64,000 nt of DNA from Diphasiastrum complanatum. Its lineage: Eukaryota; Streptophyta; Lycopodiopsida; Lycopodiales; Lycopodiaceae. The stretch is taken from contig CM055106.1 in assembly GCA_029204225.1 (NCBI GenBank), positions 33,328,361-33,392,360 of the forward strand. The letters run 5' to 3'. Every line of letters starts with the position of its first letter. Position 1 is the stretch's first letter. Made by a program: the position numbers and the translations under genes. This document shows positions 47,830-60,953 of the stretch, in pieces. The notes beneath the pieces are model-generated. The model made no database searches and was not told the DNA's origin. It was given only the letters and a program-made list of their open reading frames with translations.

Positions 47830-48310
47830 TCTGTCTCACTATGGTGGCCAGTACTTGTGCAACCGGCTATCGTTGATGGGTGTGTCAAATGGCGTCCCAT
47901 CTAGCTTTTCTAAGTTCATGGCCCCATGATTAATAATTTTCTTGATCCTATAAGGACCTTCGAAGTAGTCGATACCATATCTCTTAGTGTAGCCCTTCGC
48001 GACAAGTTGAGCTTTGTATCTTCTAACACTGCCATCTAATTTCAACTTCTTCTTGTATACCCATTTGCAGTCGACTTTCATCTTTCTTTTGGGTAGTGGT
48101 TCGAGTGTCTATGTCTGATTATGCTTCATTGATTCAATCTCTTTTGACATGGCTTGCTTTCAAAATTTGCCCTCAAGATTCTGGATTTCTTTCAGATATG
48201 TCATTGGTTCCTCAGTGAAACTGTAGAATTTGAAGTCTGTGTCCTCACTCGACTAAATATTATCAATGAATCTGTCAAGTCTTTGACTTCTTGTCGACCG
48301 TCTTTGTTGA
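47830..48310 (-). pseudogene. Ty1-copia RT fragment, copy 1
   Basis: Minus-strand frame at 48081-47839 reads MKVDCKWVYKKKLKLDGSV and RYKAQLVAKGYTKRYGIDYF, the start of copia reverse transcriptase (RVT_2). It then departs from the RT sequence at about 47965. The 350 bp 47960-48310 is nearly identical to 63235-63560, so both come from one family. Confidence 0.85.
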
Positions 48311-49400
48311 GATTTTCAAAGCCTATAGAATCTGTTGACTAGTCTTCTTTGTTTCTTTCTTGTTTGAAGGCCCAGATTAGGCAGAAGGGGCTGATAATCA
48401 TTGTAGTATTGTCCTGCCTATCAGAGGACAATCCAGGGAGGTCACTCTTGAACTAATGCACATGCATAAACAACCACTCATACATGCCAAAACGTTCAAC
48501 CATAAAATCGTGTGCAGATCCATTGAACAAACAATAAAATTCTACTTCTACTTTGCTGTAAAATGAACTAAAATCAGATCCTACACCACTTTACTTGCAT
48601 AAGTTGACAAAACAAGAAACAAAAACTAATCTACAGCATGTTACAAGTCCAAGCATCAAGAAACTAACCAGCCTTTTGATTATTGGACATCCCAAGAACA
48701 TCATGAACTAGAATGTTAGAGAATATGCAAGATTTATGCCACATCTCAAGCCTATTTAGTTTACTTGAATGCTGGCTCCTACATTAATCCACAAGAAAAC
48801 ATGAAATCTAATCCACAACTACGAAAGCAAGAAAACTAATCCACTCTAAATCCACAACCACACACAATATGAATGGAAGGGCATGATCATAGGGGCATCA
48901 CTCAAGAAAATCATCATGATCAAGGAGGTCAATGGATGCATCTAACTCATGGAGGCTCTTCTCATTTCAGCATGGAGTTGATACAATACACAAAAAGCTC
49001 CTCTTCACAAAGAGGGAGTCTCTTGAATAAACAAGAGAGCTTCTTAGAATGGCATCCTAGTGGAATTTCCACATTTCACAAACTACAAGTGGAATAATGC
49101 TCTCCACTAGAGGTCACCATTAAAAGGTGGCTCACTCTACTTTCTTTAAGAGGGGTCTACTTGCATTTATTACATTTGCCTAGAAATACTAGCTCCTACA
49201 TGGTCATTCCATCTTTCGGGATTCACCATGAGGCTTACACAGTTCTTGCTTGTCATTACTACTAGTATTTCTCGGCTCTCATACTCGGCTCTCAGTCTTT
49301 GTACGTCTCGTCTTCTCAGAGACCTCCTCGATCTAAGGTGAGAGGTGCTCTTGATTGCTCTGTCTGAGTATCTTGGGGATTCGTCAGAATCAGCCAACAG
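48311..49400. other. 1.1-kb segment present only in copia copy 1
   Basis: Compared with the copy at 62-64 kb, this stretch separates parts that are adjacent there (48310 joins 49400 at about 63560). Most of it is AT-rich and non-coding; 49170-49400 shows a charged minus-strand ORF (SRRSLRRRDVQRLRAEYESR). It is either an insertion here or a deletion in the other copy. Confidence 0.55.
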
Positions 49401-50345
49401 TCTTGGTTGAATTTGTGTCTACCGATGAGTTTGTTCTTCGAATTCTTCGACATGATGATCTTTTGTCTTCTATTTCGGAGTTTGTGGCTCGACATTTTGA
49501 TTCGACATTTGGCCTTGAACTCCCTCTTCAATTGGCAGTATTGAGAAGACTTCATGGCCTCTTGACTATCTCATTCCTGGAAATGTTGATTCATCAAACT
49601 TCACATCTCTGCTCGTCACAACCTTCTTTGAGGTTGGATTGTAGAGTTGATAGTTCTACAAGCCGTTCGAATATCCGACCATCACTGTCTGCACCGAGTT
49701 TTCATCCAATTTGCTTCTTCTTTCCTTTGGTATGTGCATGTAGGCTACACATCCGAATACTCGTACATACGATAGATCAGGCTTCTCAACTGTGCACATT
49801 TTGTATGACGTCTTGTTTTCCAATGTTGTCGTTATTGATTGATTTTGTAGATGAACTGCAGTGGCAATTGCTTCAGCCCAAAACTAACCTGGCAATTGTG
49901 CTTGAGCCATCATGCACTTTGCTTCTTCCACGAGCATTCTGTTTCATCTCTCTACTACACCATTGTATTGCGGTGTATATGCAGGTGTGAATTGATGTTC
50001 TATTCCTCTCTCTTGACAGAAGCTCAAAAATTCTCCTCCATTGTTGGACCTGAGAGTCTACAATTTCTTCTAAGTGTGTCGTTTTGCAAACGCTACAAAT
50101 TTTTTGAATGCATCAAATACTTCAAACTTCTTCTTCAGATAATATATAGTTTTCATCTTGCTGAAATAATCTATGAATGTGAGGAAGTATCCCAATCCGG
50201 AAAGAGAGTCGACCTTCATGGGTCCACAGACATATGAATGTACCAATTCCAGGGTGTCCTTGGCTCTCCTTTCTTCATGTATGACTGGACTTCGATGTTG
50301 TCTACCTTTCTGACAAGCTTCGCAGAAGTCAAAGTCTAGACTTGT
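49400..50345 (-). pseudogene. Ty1-copia integrase fragment, copy 1
   Basis: On the minus strand DFCEACQKGRQHRSPVIHEE (about 50320), DTLELVHSYVCGPMKVDSLS, YFLTFIDYFSKM, LRSNNGGEFLSF and YTPQYNGVVERDE follow the copia integrase order. The second catalytic Asp reads Asn (S-N-N-G-G). Stops and frameshifts abound. The plus-strand ORF of 211 codons at 49355 is a shadow of this sequence. The part 49400-49850 matches 63564-63998 closely. Confidence 0.85.
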
Positions 50346-50359
50346 AATCCTAATACCAT

Positions 50360-51960
50360 CGGCCTTCTACATACTTGTTATGTGCCAATGAAGCTCTAAA
50401 GGCTTTCCAGAAGAGTAAGGATGCATTGGTCTCAACACCAATCTTACGACCACCCAATTGGTCCATTGAGTTCCACGTTCATACGGACGCATCGAAGTAT
50501 GCAGTTGGAGCAGTCTTAACCCAACCAGTTGAACACAAAAAGGATTTTCCAATCCGATTTGCAAGCCGATAGCTCAGTGATACCGAAATGAATTATTCAA
50601 CCACAGAGCGGGACGCACTGGCAATGATCTATGTAGTTAAGAAGTTTCGACACTATTTGATGGCCACACAATCTGCTTTTTATACGGACCATCGACCCTT
50701 GCTATATCTCGTTAATAAAACTTGCAACACCGGGAGAATCACCAGATGGCTATTTTTGTTGTTGGAATTTGATTTTCGGATAGTAGTTCGCAAGGGAAAA
50801 CAACACTACATGGCAGATCATGTGTCACAAATCAAGGGAAAGGAGATTGCAACCCAACCCGACGATGAGCTGGAAGATGCTGCCTTATTTTATGTGGATA
50901 CAGTACTAGAATGGGCTGCCGACATTGTTGAATATCTAGTGCGGGGCCAACCAGACAAATCACTACCAAAGGCGGAACAACGAAAATTGATCTTGAAGGC
51001 TAGACCTTATCAGCTGATTGCCGGCCAGTTGTACCAAAGAGGTCCAGACGGAATTCTTCGGCAGTGTATTCCTCCTCATGAGACCACCCAGATCATTTCG
51101 CTTTCACATGAAGGCATGGGTGGAGGTCATTTTGCATCTGACATCACAGTTTGCAAGATCCTGCAATCAGGATGTTGGTGGCCAACGATTCATAAAGACA
51201 CGGGGGAATACTTGAAAAAGTGTGATGTGTGCCAAAGGGCAAGGAGACCAACGATATTGAACTATGATCTATTGCACCCAGTCTTAGCCCAAGCACCGTT
51301 CGAAAAATGGGGATTGGATTATATTGGTCCAATTCACCCTGCAGCAAGGAGTTCCTAGGCTTGATACATAATTGTAGCCACAGACTACCTCACCAAATGG
51401 GTCGAAGCCAAGGTAGTAAGAGTAGCTGATGCTAGGACCACTGCCAATTCCTTTATGAAAATATCGTTGTGCGCTTCGGATGCCCGGTGGAACTAGTCAG
51501 TGACCGCAGAAGCCATTTCATCAACGAGACCATCAAGGTCTTGTTGGAGGAATTCTTCGTGATCCACAGAACCAGTATGCCTTATTATCCTCGTGGTAAT
51601 GGGCAAGCAGAATTATCCAATAAGATCCTGTGTAGCGTGCTCACAAAAATAGTTGAAACTAGCAGATCAGATTGGGAACACAAGTGCATGCTGCACTGTG
51701 GGCATTCAGGACAACATATAAAGGGAGCATTGATCAAACACCCTTTCAATTGGTATATGGTCAGGATGTTGTGATGCCAGTAGAGTTTTTAGTTCCTTCA
51801 TTAAGGATTGCCACCGCGGAGCGTCTTAATGAGTCCAATTCTCTACAGCTACGCCAAGAAGCTCTACATAAAATCTGTGAAACACGCTTACTAGTTGTGC
51901 ATGCACTGGCAGCTGAAAAGGAAAGACGCAAAGCTTGGCATGATCGTAGATTACATGCAA
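50360..51960 (+). pseudogene. Ty3-gypsy RNase H-integrase fragment
   Basis: Reads through EFHVHTDASKYAVGAVLTQP (RNase H, about 50470), YSTTERDALAMIYVVKKFRH and FYTDHRPLLYLVNK. The integrase follows with its HHCC zinc site (HEGMGGGH, then CDVCQRARR, about 51108-51245) and core residues WGLDYIGP (51311), LVSDRRSHF (about 51496) and YYPRGNGQAELSNK (about 51580). The tail TPFQLVYGQDVVMPVEF closes it. Stops at 51356 and frameshifts near 51450 and 51690 disable it. RT upstream is gone: the fragment starts abruptly against copia sequence at about 50360 and is cut by a copia LTR at 51961. Confidence 0.92.
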
Positions 51961-52470
51961 TGCAACAATCAATCAAACTATAATGGATACAACTCAAAAA
52001 CATTGTTGGAAGAACAAAATATGTTTTTATTTTCTTGTATCGGAGTGAGTCGGCAGTGTAAAATTCTGTTGTTGTTTACTGACAATGTTCTTCACTTCTT
52101 CATCATCTATCTTGTTTTGATTTCTGGTCCATACTTATGTTCTATCAAAAGGGATTAAAAGATAGTTTAACTAATCATTACAAGAGAGATTTACGCTAAA
52201 CTATTAGCTAGCTACATGTCTCCTCTTGTAACGTTTCTTATGGCTGAGCATGATAGTTTTATGTATCACGACTGCAAGCTTTGAATTTGATAATTCGAAT
52301 TGCTTGACAGTTTGTTTGTCTATAGTTCGTCTTAGCACTTGTAGGCATTTGATAGTTTGGTAGTTGTCCGAACTATCGGATCTTCAAATGTCGGTGTGGA
52401 TGGTGCGCCAAACTATCGGTAGTTCTAAAAATGTGTCGAAAAGGGTTGATTGAGTTCACCATCTCCAAAA
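51961..52470 (-). mobile_element. Solo LTR of a Ty1-copia family
   Basis: About 510 bp similar throughout to the LTR at 61407-61898 (start tgcaacaatcaatcaaac; end gttcaccatctccaa). No copia internal sequence adjoins it; the left flank is gypsy integrase, so the copia element inserted into the gypsy one and then recombined to a solo LTR. The expected terminal CA is changed (ccaaaa), and no target-site duplication is evident. Confidence 0.8.
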
Positions 52471-55460
52471 AATTTGTGAGCAAGACACATAAGCGCTAAG
52501 CTTGATACTACTTGAAGACTACAAAATATAAGGATCCACAATATCACACTACAATTTTATTACATGACCAAGACCTTAAGGTTCTACCAGACTTATCAGA
52601 AGAGCTTTGGATCTAATCAACAAGATGCCATTAATCTTTAGTCATGTGCAGGCATACACATTATAGCTCAAAATGGAAATGCTTTCTCATCTCCTACTAT
52701 CCTCCACAATACAACACATGAAAAGAACAATAAAAGGAAAACTCTCTTTATTTTCAATAGTGAAAATGAATGGGCTGAACCCTATTTACATGAAGTATGG
52801 AAGAGGGGTATCCTTTCCAAACACTAATCATATGTGAGAGTCACACCCCTAACCCTAGACTTACATTACCATCGATGGTCAAGATGAGACATTGGTAAAT
52901 GTAGCCAATAAAATGAAGTAACCCGTGTGGAACTCCAAAGAGTTGACTTGAGGCTCAATTTTTGGCTTACTTTAGGCTGGTTTTCACATATGTGAGGTAT
53001 GGAATAGTACAAGCACTATCTTCCTAAATTGGCTTACAACATTAGCCTAGTTTGGAATTTGCATAATTTTGACAATATTGGATTGGTGTAGCGGTCATTT
53101 AAATATTTTTGATTATACCACACAAACCTAGGTTGGCATTTGCATAAATTTGATATTCTTTTGCTTTGGCTTAAAGTGAGGGAGGAGATTTCCATTGCCA
53201 CCTTTGAAGGTCTACCATCAAGATTGTTACTATTAGACACAACATCTTGTATCATAAAAAAATGGTTTTGACATGTTTCACTTTTAAGTACTCATACCTG
53301 GAATGATGCAACTTTAGAAAACTGTGTTTCATATTGTTTTCCTTGATAATATCATACATATGGAATGCTTTGAGAATGTACATTGCAATGTGAGGTTTTT
53401 CACTAGGTTTATTCCATGATACACTAGATGTTGATGATATTTCCATCTTGGCATTGCCTATGCATATTAACATATGATTAAAATATGCACATGATTGAAA
53501 TCTTGTAGTAACCAAAGTATTCATTTTTCACCTTCCGTATATGTTTCATCCTAGATGCAATGTTGAAGCTTGTGGAAGTGATTTCACCAGGACTTTGCAA
53601 GCAATATGATGTATACATATAGCACATTCTATATTAGAAGAGCTAATTTATTGCTATTTTCCTTGCACTCTAGAGGTTTCCACTTCAAGCTTGGATCCCA
53701 ACATGCTTATATGCTCCTCCTCTTAGTTATACACCAAAAAGAAATTGGACCCCCCAACATGCTTATATGCACCTCCTCTTAGTTATACCCCAAATTGTTT
53801 TTTTCTTATCAAATATCTAAATCATTAAAAAGGAAGCTTGGTTTGGTAAAGAGCATAAATTATGTATGCACATTCTAATTGATGGTTAGATTGAGTTGTG
53901 TGAAGTAACATAGGTTTTTTCTCTGCACGTATGACTTTTAAATTCAAGTTTTGAACTAGATATTGTTCACTTTATAAAATAAAAGTTATGGGTGTTAGTA
54001 ACATCAAGCTTTGCACAAATTGCTATAAGCTAGACATGCAACACGATAGAAATTGTCTTCATGGTGATGCATATGTATAATATTTAAGATTTGTTTATTA
54101 TGATAATTCCATATACAATGCTTTTAGAATAACATGATATTATGGGAATTGATTTAAGTGATTTTCTCTTATTTGCAGACAAACTTTTTCAAACAACTGT
54201 ATAGGACCCTTGCATGATATAGCTGATATGAACTTGATTATATGAGGATGATTATATAAAACATCATGCATTAGCCTAGCATAAATTTTATTTGCATGAT
54301 GCATAAATATAGACATAATGTTGTCAATCTAGTGGATAAAAATTTACTCTTTGCATAATCCAATTGGGCAACAACAGATATTGTAAGGTATCTTGCTCAC
54401 AATTATCTATCACATAAAACTACCATGTTAGAAGTTCATGCATATACTAATACCTATATGTATCAAGTGCAATAAATTTTAGGATATGTATTGAATTGTC
54501 ATATTGCAAAATAATAGAAGATGCATTATTGTTTGCCACCTTCAAACCTACAAAACCCAAAATAGTAGAAATTACTCCCTAATAAAACTTATGCACCACA
54601 AAGAGTCTCACATATATAAGTATCTTCATGTATTATGATTTAGACATTAACAGATCTTAAATCAAATTACTCACTTGGAGACTATTGAAGCTTATGTCTC
54701 ATTAGGGTATGTTATTTGGTAGAGGGGTGAGTGGAGATATGTAGAGGGCATCAAGAGATCTTCGGCATTGAATTCACAAAGCAAAAAGTGATAACAAAAA
54801 TAATGTCATTTTGTTTTTGTTTTTTTTTGTTTTTTTTGTTTTGCATTTATGCTTAGGTTATTGCCATGTTCGGAACTTGAAAGTACAGTACACCTAGAGT
54901 ATATATGAACTTCATCCAAAATATTGATAAGACATGATGTTGAGTACAAAATCAATTTTTCTTTGTTGTTGGTAAAAGTCATATATGATAGATTGTCATG
55001 AGCATGTGATCATTGTAGCATAGGTCCTTACAACTCATAGAAAAGATTGTCCTCTTTAATAAGAGTACATGCAAGCAATTTGTCAATGTGTTGTGTAAAA
55101 ATATATATTAAAAGCAAATGTGCTAGGGTCGTCCTACATGGTTTATTATTATTATTATCATGCAACTTAACTCCATCAATTTTTTTGTTTGTGAGACTTT
55201 TAGAAGTTGATCTTCAACAATTAGTAAAAAACTTCTAATAAGATTTTCTTTTCCATTCTTTACAAAGTTACAAGCAATTAGACACCTGTCTAGAATGAAA
55301 TTATACTTGTTGGAGAACATTCCAATCATGAGCAAGTTGATTCATTTTCAAGTATTTTAGAAAGAAACTTCGGAGCCTTGATCTTTTTATACCTACCTAT
55401 GCCACTTACAAGGTTGTCGTGCAAACATGACACTAGCTTGAAAATATATTTTAATGAAAG
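52471..55460. other. AT-rich spacer without recognised gene
   Basis: No supported coding or RNA gene. A local duplication around 53690-53780 repeats cccaacatgcttatatgc with cctcctcttagttatac. Confidence 0.5.
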
Positions 55461-55463
55461 AGT

Positions 55464-55577
<114 letters not shown>

Positions 55578-56455
55578 TGAGCAAGTGTGCACGCATGTTA
55601 AAGTCAATATTACTACTTTTGTAATTTGAAATCTAGGTCTCATATAAGCATAATATAGACAAGATGAGGCTTTTAGTATACCTTTCCAACATTTCATTGT
55701 GCATGCAAGCAATCTTTAGAGTATAGATGAATTGATTTTCATATAGTATGTTTCATGTGTACCAAATGCATGAGAATTAGGTTCGTGTCACTTTTGGCTC
55801 AGGACTACATTAACATGAACTTGCATAGACATTTCACATAAATTTTAATTTGATGACTATGTAGATGTTTTAAATAAACTAATGAAAATCTCCAAGACCT
55901 CTTTAGATTGTTTATTAGCTAAGAAAAGGTTTTAAGAGAATTTGTTCTAAGCACACTACATACAATTTGTTTTACTTCACTTAGCTCATGCACAATTTGT
56001 TTTACTTCACCCTTGTGTAATGTGAAGAACAGACAACATCCACACGAACTAACATAAATTAGAGCATAGGCCCTTCTCCTTTAAGAAAGGAAATGGAAGC
56101 TATCTAGATTATGATGTGTATAGGATCTTACTTTGCAAACTAGATCCAAACCCCACAAAAAGCGAACATGTTTTTACTTAACTATGGAGTATTTTGGTAT
56201 CTTGATAATAAAAAAATTGAAGAGAATATGCAACTAAATTTTTTTTTTGGTAGTAGTCTAGAAACTTGTTCCTCTTCAAGAAAAAAATAGAAGAAAAACT
56301 TCCAACATGTTCATTAGGGGCAAATATGGTGCCTTATTCTCTAAAAAGAAGCAACATAAAAAAAAAACAAGAAAAAGAACTCTAACTTCGTAGGTTTTAA
56401 TTGCTACTGCTTTAGACAAGAAGATTAATCATATCTATGAATAGTGTTTAATAGG
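55578..56455. other. Spacer without recognised gene
   Basis: AT-rich; a short repeat of cacaatttgttttacttcac occurs at about 55965 and 55990. Nothing else is seen. Confidence 0.5.
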
Positions 56456-57530
56456 TAAACAATTTAGAACTAAATTTCTTAGAGGACAAACAACTAGAGC
56501 TAAGTCCATATTTGAACTCATACATTGTGATTTATGTGGGCCAATGAGTCACACCTTGTATGGGCTTAGTCTTAGATACCTTTCACATTCATTGAAGATT
56601 TTTCTAGATTTGCCACAATTATGTTCTTGAAAAACAAGTTTGAGGTCTTCAATTGTTTCAAATAATTCAAACATTTGGCTGAGACACAATGTGGTAGAAA
56701 AATTAAGACCCTACATCCAAATTGTGGGCGAGAGTTCACTTCTATTGACAAGCATGAATATCTAGTATCTTGTGGCATTAATCACAAGTTCACCACAAGT
56801 TTCACACCTCAAAAAAATGGTGTAGCTCAAAGAAACAACAAGACTCTACCTAATGCTGCCACATGGCAGCTACTGAAGAAATTTTGGGCCGAAGCAATAT
56901 CTACAGCTTGTTATCTGCAAAATTCTTCTAGGACAAAGGTAGTGGACCTCAAAACACATTTGAAATCTCTTATGGCTACAAGCCAAGCTTAAAACTTTTA
57001 CATGTATTTGGATGCTTACGATTTGTACAAATACCTTCTGATTTCAGAAAAGAAGCTAGACCTCGTGAGCTACAAATGCATTTTTATTGGTTATTCCACA
57101 TCTCATAAAATTTTGTTAGTCGAGATGAGATGTAGTCTTCTTTGAAGACAAGTTGTATAATTTCAAGTAGAAGCAAGTAATGTAGGAGTATGTCCCAAAT
57201 ACTCCATTAATCTATCACAAGTCTGAACCTAAACTGCCTACACCACTAGCTTTGAATATTCCAACTTTGGAACAGGAGGAACCTCGACAATAGCCTACTA
57301 CTGCACTAAGGAGGTTTAGTTGACCAAGCAAAGAACTTGACTAATATATTCCACAAGCATTTATCTCTTATGATAAATCTATTACAGTAGCTAAGGCTCT
57401 TTCTAGACTTAATGCACATAAGTGGGATAAAATAATGGAGGATGAGTAAGCATCCTTGATGAAGAATGTGAAGTCTTGTTGTACCTCCAGCCAAAGCAAA
57501 TGCCATTGACACTGACTGAATATTCAAGCT
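56456..57530 (+). pseudogene. Ty1-copia integrase to early RT fragment, decayed
   Basis: Reads ELIHCDLCGPMSHTLYG (about 56517), then HPNCGREFTSIDKHEYLVSC and TSFTPQKNGVAQRNNKTL (56820-56850). Two catalytic acids are lost: Asn in place of the second Asp, and Gln in place of the Glu (VAQRNN). After many breaks VAKALSRLNAHKWDKIMEDE (about 57390-57450) marks the start of RVT_2. A distinct family from the copia copies at 48 and 63 kb. Confidence 0.82.
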
Positions 57531-57719
57531 AAAGCTAAAATCAAATGGTCATTTCCAAATGGAAAGCATATTCAAAAGTCAAATATTTTGACGATATTGA
57601 TAAAATGGCATCAAAATATAAGCAAAAAAAGTAGATGTCCTAGAAAAAGGCTAAGAAGACAAATGTGTGTTTTGTCTGCAACAAGCCTGGAGCAGGTCTT
57701 TTGGATGCTATGTGTCAAT

Positions 57720-57862
57720 GTTCTATTGGCGCAAGGTGACCCTTTGTTATGGATGTGAAAAGTTTTTACACTTGGTGTGTGTGGGCGTGGGCTAGGGATT
57801 GAACCTAGAACCTCCCCCATTCCGGTGGGGCGCCCTACCACTGAGCTGCATTCCATTTGTTT
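57720..57862 (-). mobile_element. tRNA-derived SINE
   Basis: The minus strand reads gcagctcagtggtagggcgc (A-box region, about 57833-57852) and then ggttcaatccc (B-box, about 57795-57805) with tRNA-like spacing. A body (cacacacaccaagtgtaaaa) follows. The anticodon arm does not fold cleanly, so a SINE or tRNA pseudogene is more likely than a working tRNA. Confidence 0.65.
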
Positions 57863-57915
57863 TCCTAGAGTGTTGTGCAAGGGCTAAATGAAACTGAACT
57901 TCTATGAGTTTAGTT

Positions 57916-58622
57916 CTAGAATGATTTCATGGATTCAAAGATAGAGCTATGCATCTCTGATTGTCGCACTGGATTATAGTTGGACTGATCTGCGAAAATT
58001 GCAAATTTTGTAGTAACCTTGAGCCAAATAATCTCCTTCACTGCTGATGTAGCTGCAACATATTCGAATTTTGTAGAGGACAGAGAAATGCATTTATGCT
58101 TTCTACTTTCCATGAGATGGGTCCTCTTGCAAGGAAACAGATGTAATCAGATGTGGATTTTTTGATATCAATGTCTCTTGCTTAGTCTTAATCTGAATAG
58201 GTGACGAATTGAGTGCAGCTTCTGTGTTTCCATTATAGCACAAAGCATAGTGTTTCGTAGCTTGAATGTACTTCAATACTATTTGAAGAGCCTTCCAATG
58301 TTGTAGGCTTGGATTGGACATGTATTGTGACAGTGTGCTTACCGTATATGCAAGATCAGGTCGTGTGCAGATCATAGAATACATTATTGATTCTACTATC
58401 GATTGATAAGGATATCTGCACATTTCTTTCTGCTTCGGTCATGGAACATATGTCTTTTGATAGTTTGGATCCTGAATCCCTGAGTGAATCTATTGGCTTA
58501 CAGTCTTCCATGCCATATTTGCAAAGTACATTGGTTAGATAGATTTCTTGCCTTATAGTGATCCTTCTGTTTGCGCGATCTCTGGTGATCTCCATACCAA
58601 GTAGGTAGTGAACCACGGTCAT
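57916..58622 (-). pseudogene. Ty1-copia RT end and RNase H fragment
   Basis: Minus-strand frames give MTVVHYLLGMEITRDRANRR, QEIYLTNVLCKYGMEDCKPI, MYSMICTRPDLAYTVSTLSQ, HWKALQIVLKYIQATKHYAL and KHKCISLSSTKFEYVAATSA. This is the order at the end of copia RT and RNase H, where the Glu of the usual S-E-A-E-Y block is lost (STKFEY). Frameshifts separate the parts. Confidence 0.88.
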
Positions 58623-60656
58623 TTTAAATTCGTGTCAAAGTAGGGGGATTAGATGATAATGTCTCTAATTGCTCACTTCCTTATATAGTTGTATGATGAT
58701 CTTATATTATTCTAAATTTACAATTACAGGATCATTAACAGTTCTGTAGTTGATTCGTAGATCGGTTATTCACTGGAGCATGAAGACGTAGACAGGTCCT
58801 GTACAAAGACCCGTGCAGTTTTGCAATATTTCCCATTCCTCGCATTCTTCAAAAAACCTTGTGTTCCTTGGTTTTCCTGAAATGTTGAGTAGAACACTTT
58901 TGTCACATTCTTCGCCTGTTGAAGTTTGTGTGTAAAACTGCAGACTGTTGCAAAAATAGTTTATTTCTATAGACTGTTGTAAGAGAGTGATTTCCTTGAG
59001 TGCATTGGAGGGCAGTTAGAGTGAGTAGGAGTAAGATTAACTCCAACATTGTCCAATTTACTTTTGGAAGGGACTTGGCGACAATGTCCATGTGACCTAT
59101 AAGAAGATAGTTGTGCATGTGAAAAAAAAAATCATTGGTTATCAATAGTTCAAAGTATAGGTCATGAAAATATCTCTAGAAGGAAAGGTTTAGTGCTTGT
59201 TGAATACTGTATGGGGCTCAAAACATGTTTTGTCGCATATACAATGCTTGTGGGGTGCAAGTTATACACACTATTCTGTTTGATGAGCGGCGGTATTTCG
59301 CCAACCGTCGAGCCTAGTTATTTCACTAGACATTTCCAATGGTAGGTGTAACTAGTAACACTTGGCCAAGGTGGCATATTTCAGCCACGTTTGATGGACT
59401 ACCCGCTTTTGTGTTTCAAAGAGGTCGGGCTTTTGTGATACATGCTTAAACAGTACTCACGAAAATGATCTCAACTTTGAAACTTCAACTAACTAAGTAA
59501 CAACATACTAGCTCATTTATCAACTTCCATGATGACCTCAATAGACATAATTTCTCAAAGCAACTACTTGGGTTTTTCCGATACGAGTAACTTGGTTCTA
59601 GCATACATCACTTAGGTAGTTTCAATATGCATTTGGGAATGGAAACAACACACTTCCTCAAGGACTTTAGTAAAAATCCTATGTATTACAGTTCCAAGCA
59701 AGTACGACATAAACGCAATTCAAACTGTAAAACACCTCACAGTGAAATGCTAATATGGTAAAGATGATCCGATCATACTTACCATATGACTTGCAGTTAA
59801 CAGTTTCTCATGCATTCTAAGAGAAATCGTTTAAAAACCCTTCACGATGTGTAAGATGATTTAAAATTTCACATGCTTGCAATCTGTCATGGCATAACAA
59901 GAAATTGTTTTTCACTAACAAATAAACACCATACACACATCCGGTATACCATATAGCGACACTGAAATCAAAATGAGTTACCTCAGTGTGAGTGAGACGG
60001 ACTAGGTAGCGGGCGTGAGTAGGTCGGCTACCATGTGTAGCAGGTGGCCTTCACGCATCGAGCCGCCCTGCGGCGAGGTGCGTTGAGGGCTGCCTGCTAC
60101 AAGGTAGCATGCCTGCCCACGCCTGCTAACGGGCATAATTTGCCATTTGGGCCCTTCAACTGCCCTTCAGTTGATTGGTTGTTACATTATGGCTCTGAAC
60201 GTTTGTATTTAGAGCCAATGAAAATGTGCTAGCTGTCCACTATCAACCCAAATGCAAATTATGAGCTAGCTCACTCACACTTAGGTGTGAGTGAGGATAC
60301 CGGCTTGCCACAAAAGCTTGCTAGTCATGAATGCTTTGAACTTCATTATGCATTGCCTTTGCCATTTTTCGGTTACTTTGCCATGTACGATGGTCGCTAA
60401 AACCCTTCACAACCGGTTGTTTGATAAAACCCATACTGACCAGGAAGCGAAGGACGTGGCCACAAGCACATGCGGAATGAAACCAGTTTGCTGGTAGCAG
60501 GATAGGCTGCAGCCCTCGTGAGGGGTCCTTTGTGATGGGAACACTGATGACTGCCTGAGAAAGGTATTCTCAGCAATAGAGAGATTGATTCTATAGTGTC
60601 TCTTAGCAATCAAAAGATGCTTTTTATATATTTTTTCAATGTTTTCTTACACATGG
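58623..60656. other. Spacer without recognised gene
   Basis: No supported gene. GC rises at 60000-60130 (repeats of tgcctgc / gcgggcgtg type and gcctgctaac), but no domain is found. Confidence 0.45.
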
Positions 60657-60953
60657 ACCAATCAAAACACTCAAATTTGAAATCTACGTAACGTAACTTT
60701 TTGAGTCCACATTCTGATTCCACACTAAAAATGGCATAACTTTTTAGTGGTAGGTCCGAATTTAGCGAAGTTTGGTGCATTGGAAAGTGCTCAACAAGGG
60801 CTTTCCAATGATATGTTAAATGACAAACTTTTAAGCTATGATTAAAAAGTTATGGCAAGTCAAAAGTATTAGTGTTATAATATTCTAATAATATAAACTA
60901 CATCTTGCACGAATTCTTAAAGGGTCTTTTTGGAGCTCAAAAGTCCTCTAATG
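60657..60953. mobile_element. Remnant end related to the 8.8-kb element
   Basis: 60919-60953 (aaagggtctttttggagctc then aaaagtcctctaatg) matches the right inverted repeat at 29032-29066 at most positions, notably the aaagggtcttttt and cctctaatg ends. About 220 bp to its left, 60657-60700 (ccaatcaaaacac...tttgaaatctacgtaacg) is the inverse of the element's subterminal segment at 28946-28985. It is probably a short non-autonomous derivative; no left end is found. Confidence 0.55.

Noticed and set aside
49355-49990. 211-codon plus-strand ORF (and its relative at 63564)
   Set aside because: Antisense shadow of copia pol sequence; the minus strand carries the recognisable integrase motifs.
57785-57862. 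Possible functional tRNA gene
   Set aside because: A- and B-boxes are present, but the anticodon arm does not fold cleanly and a SINE-like body follows.
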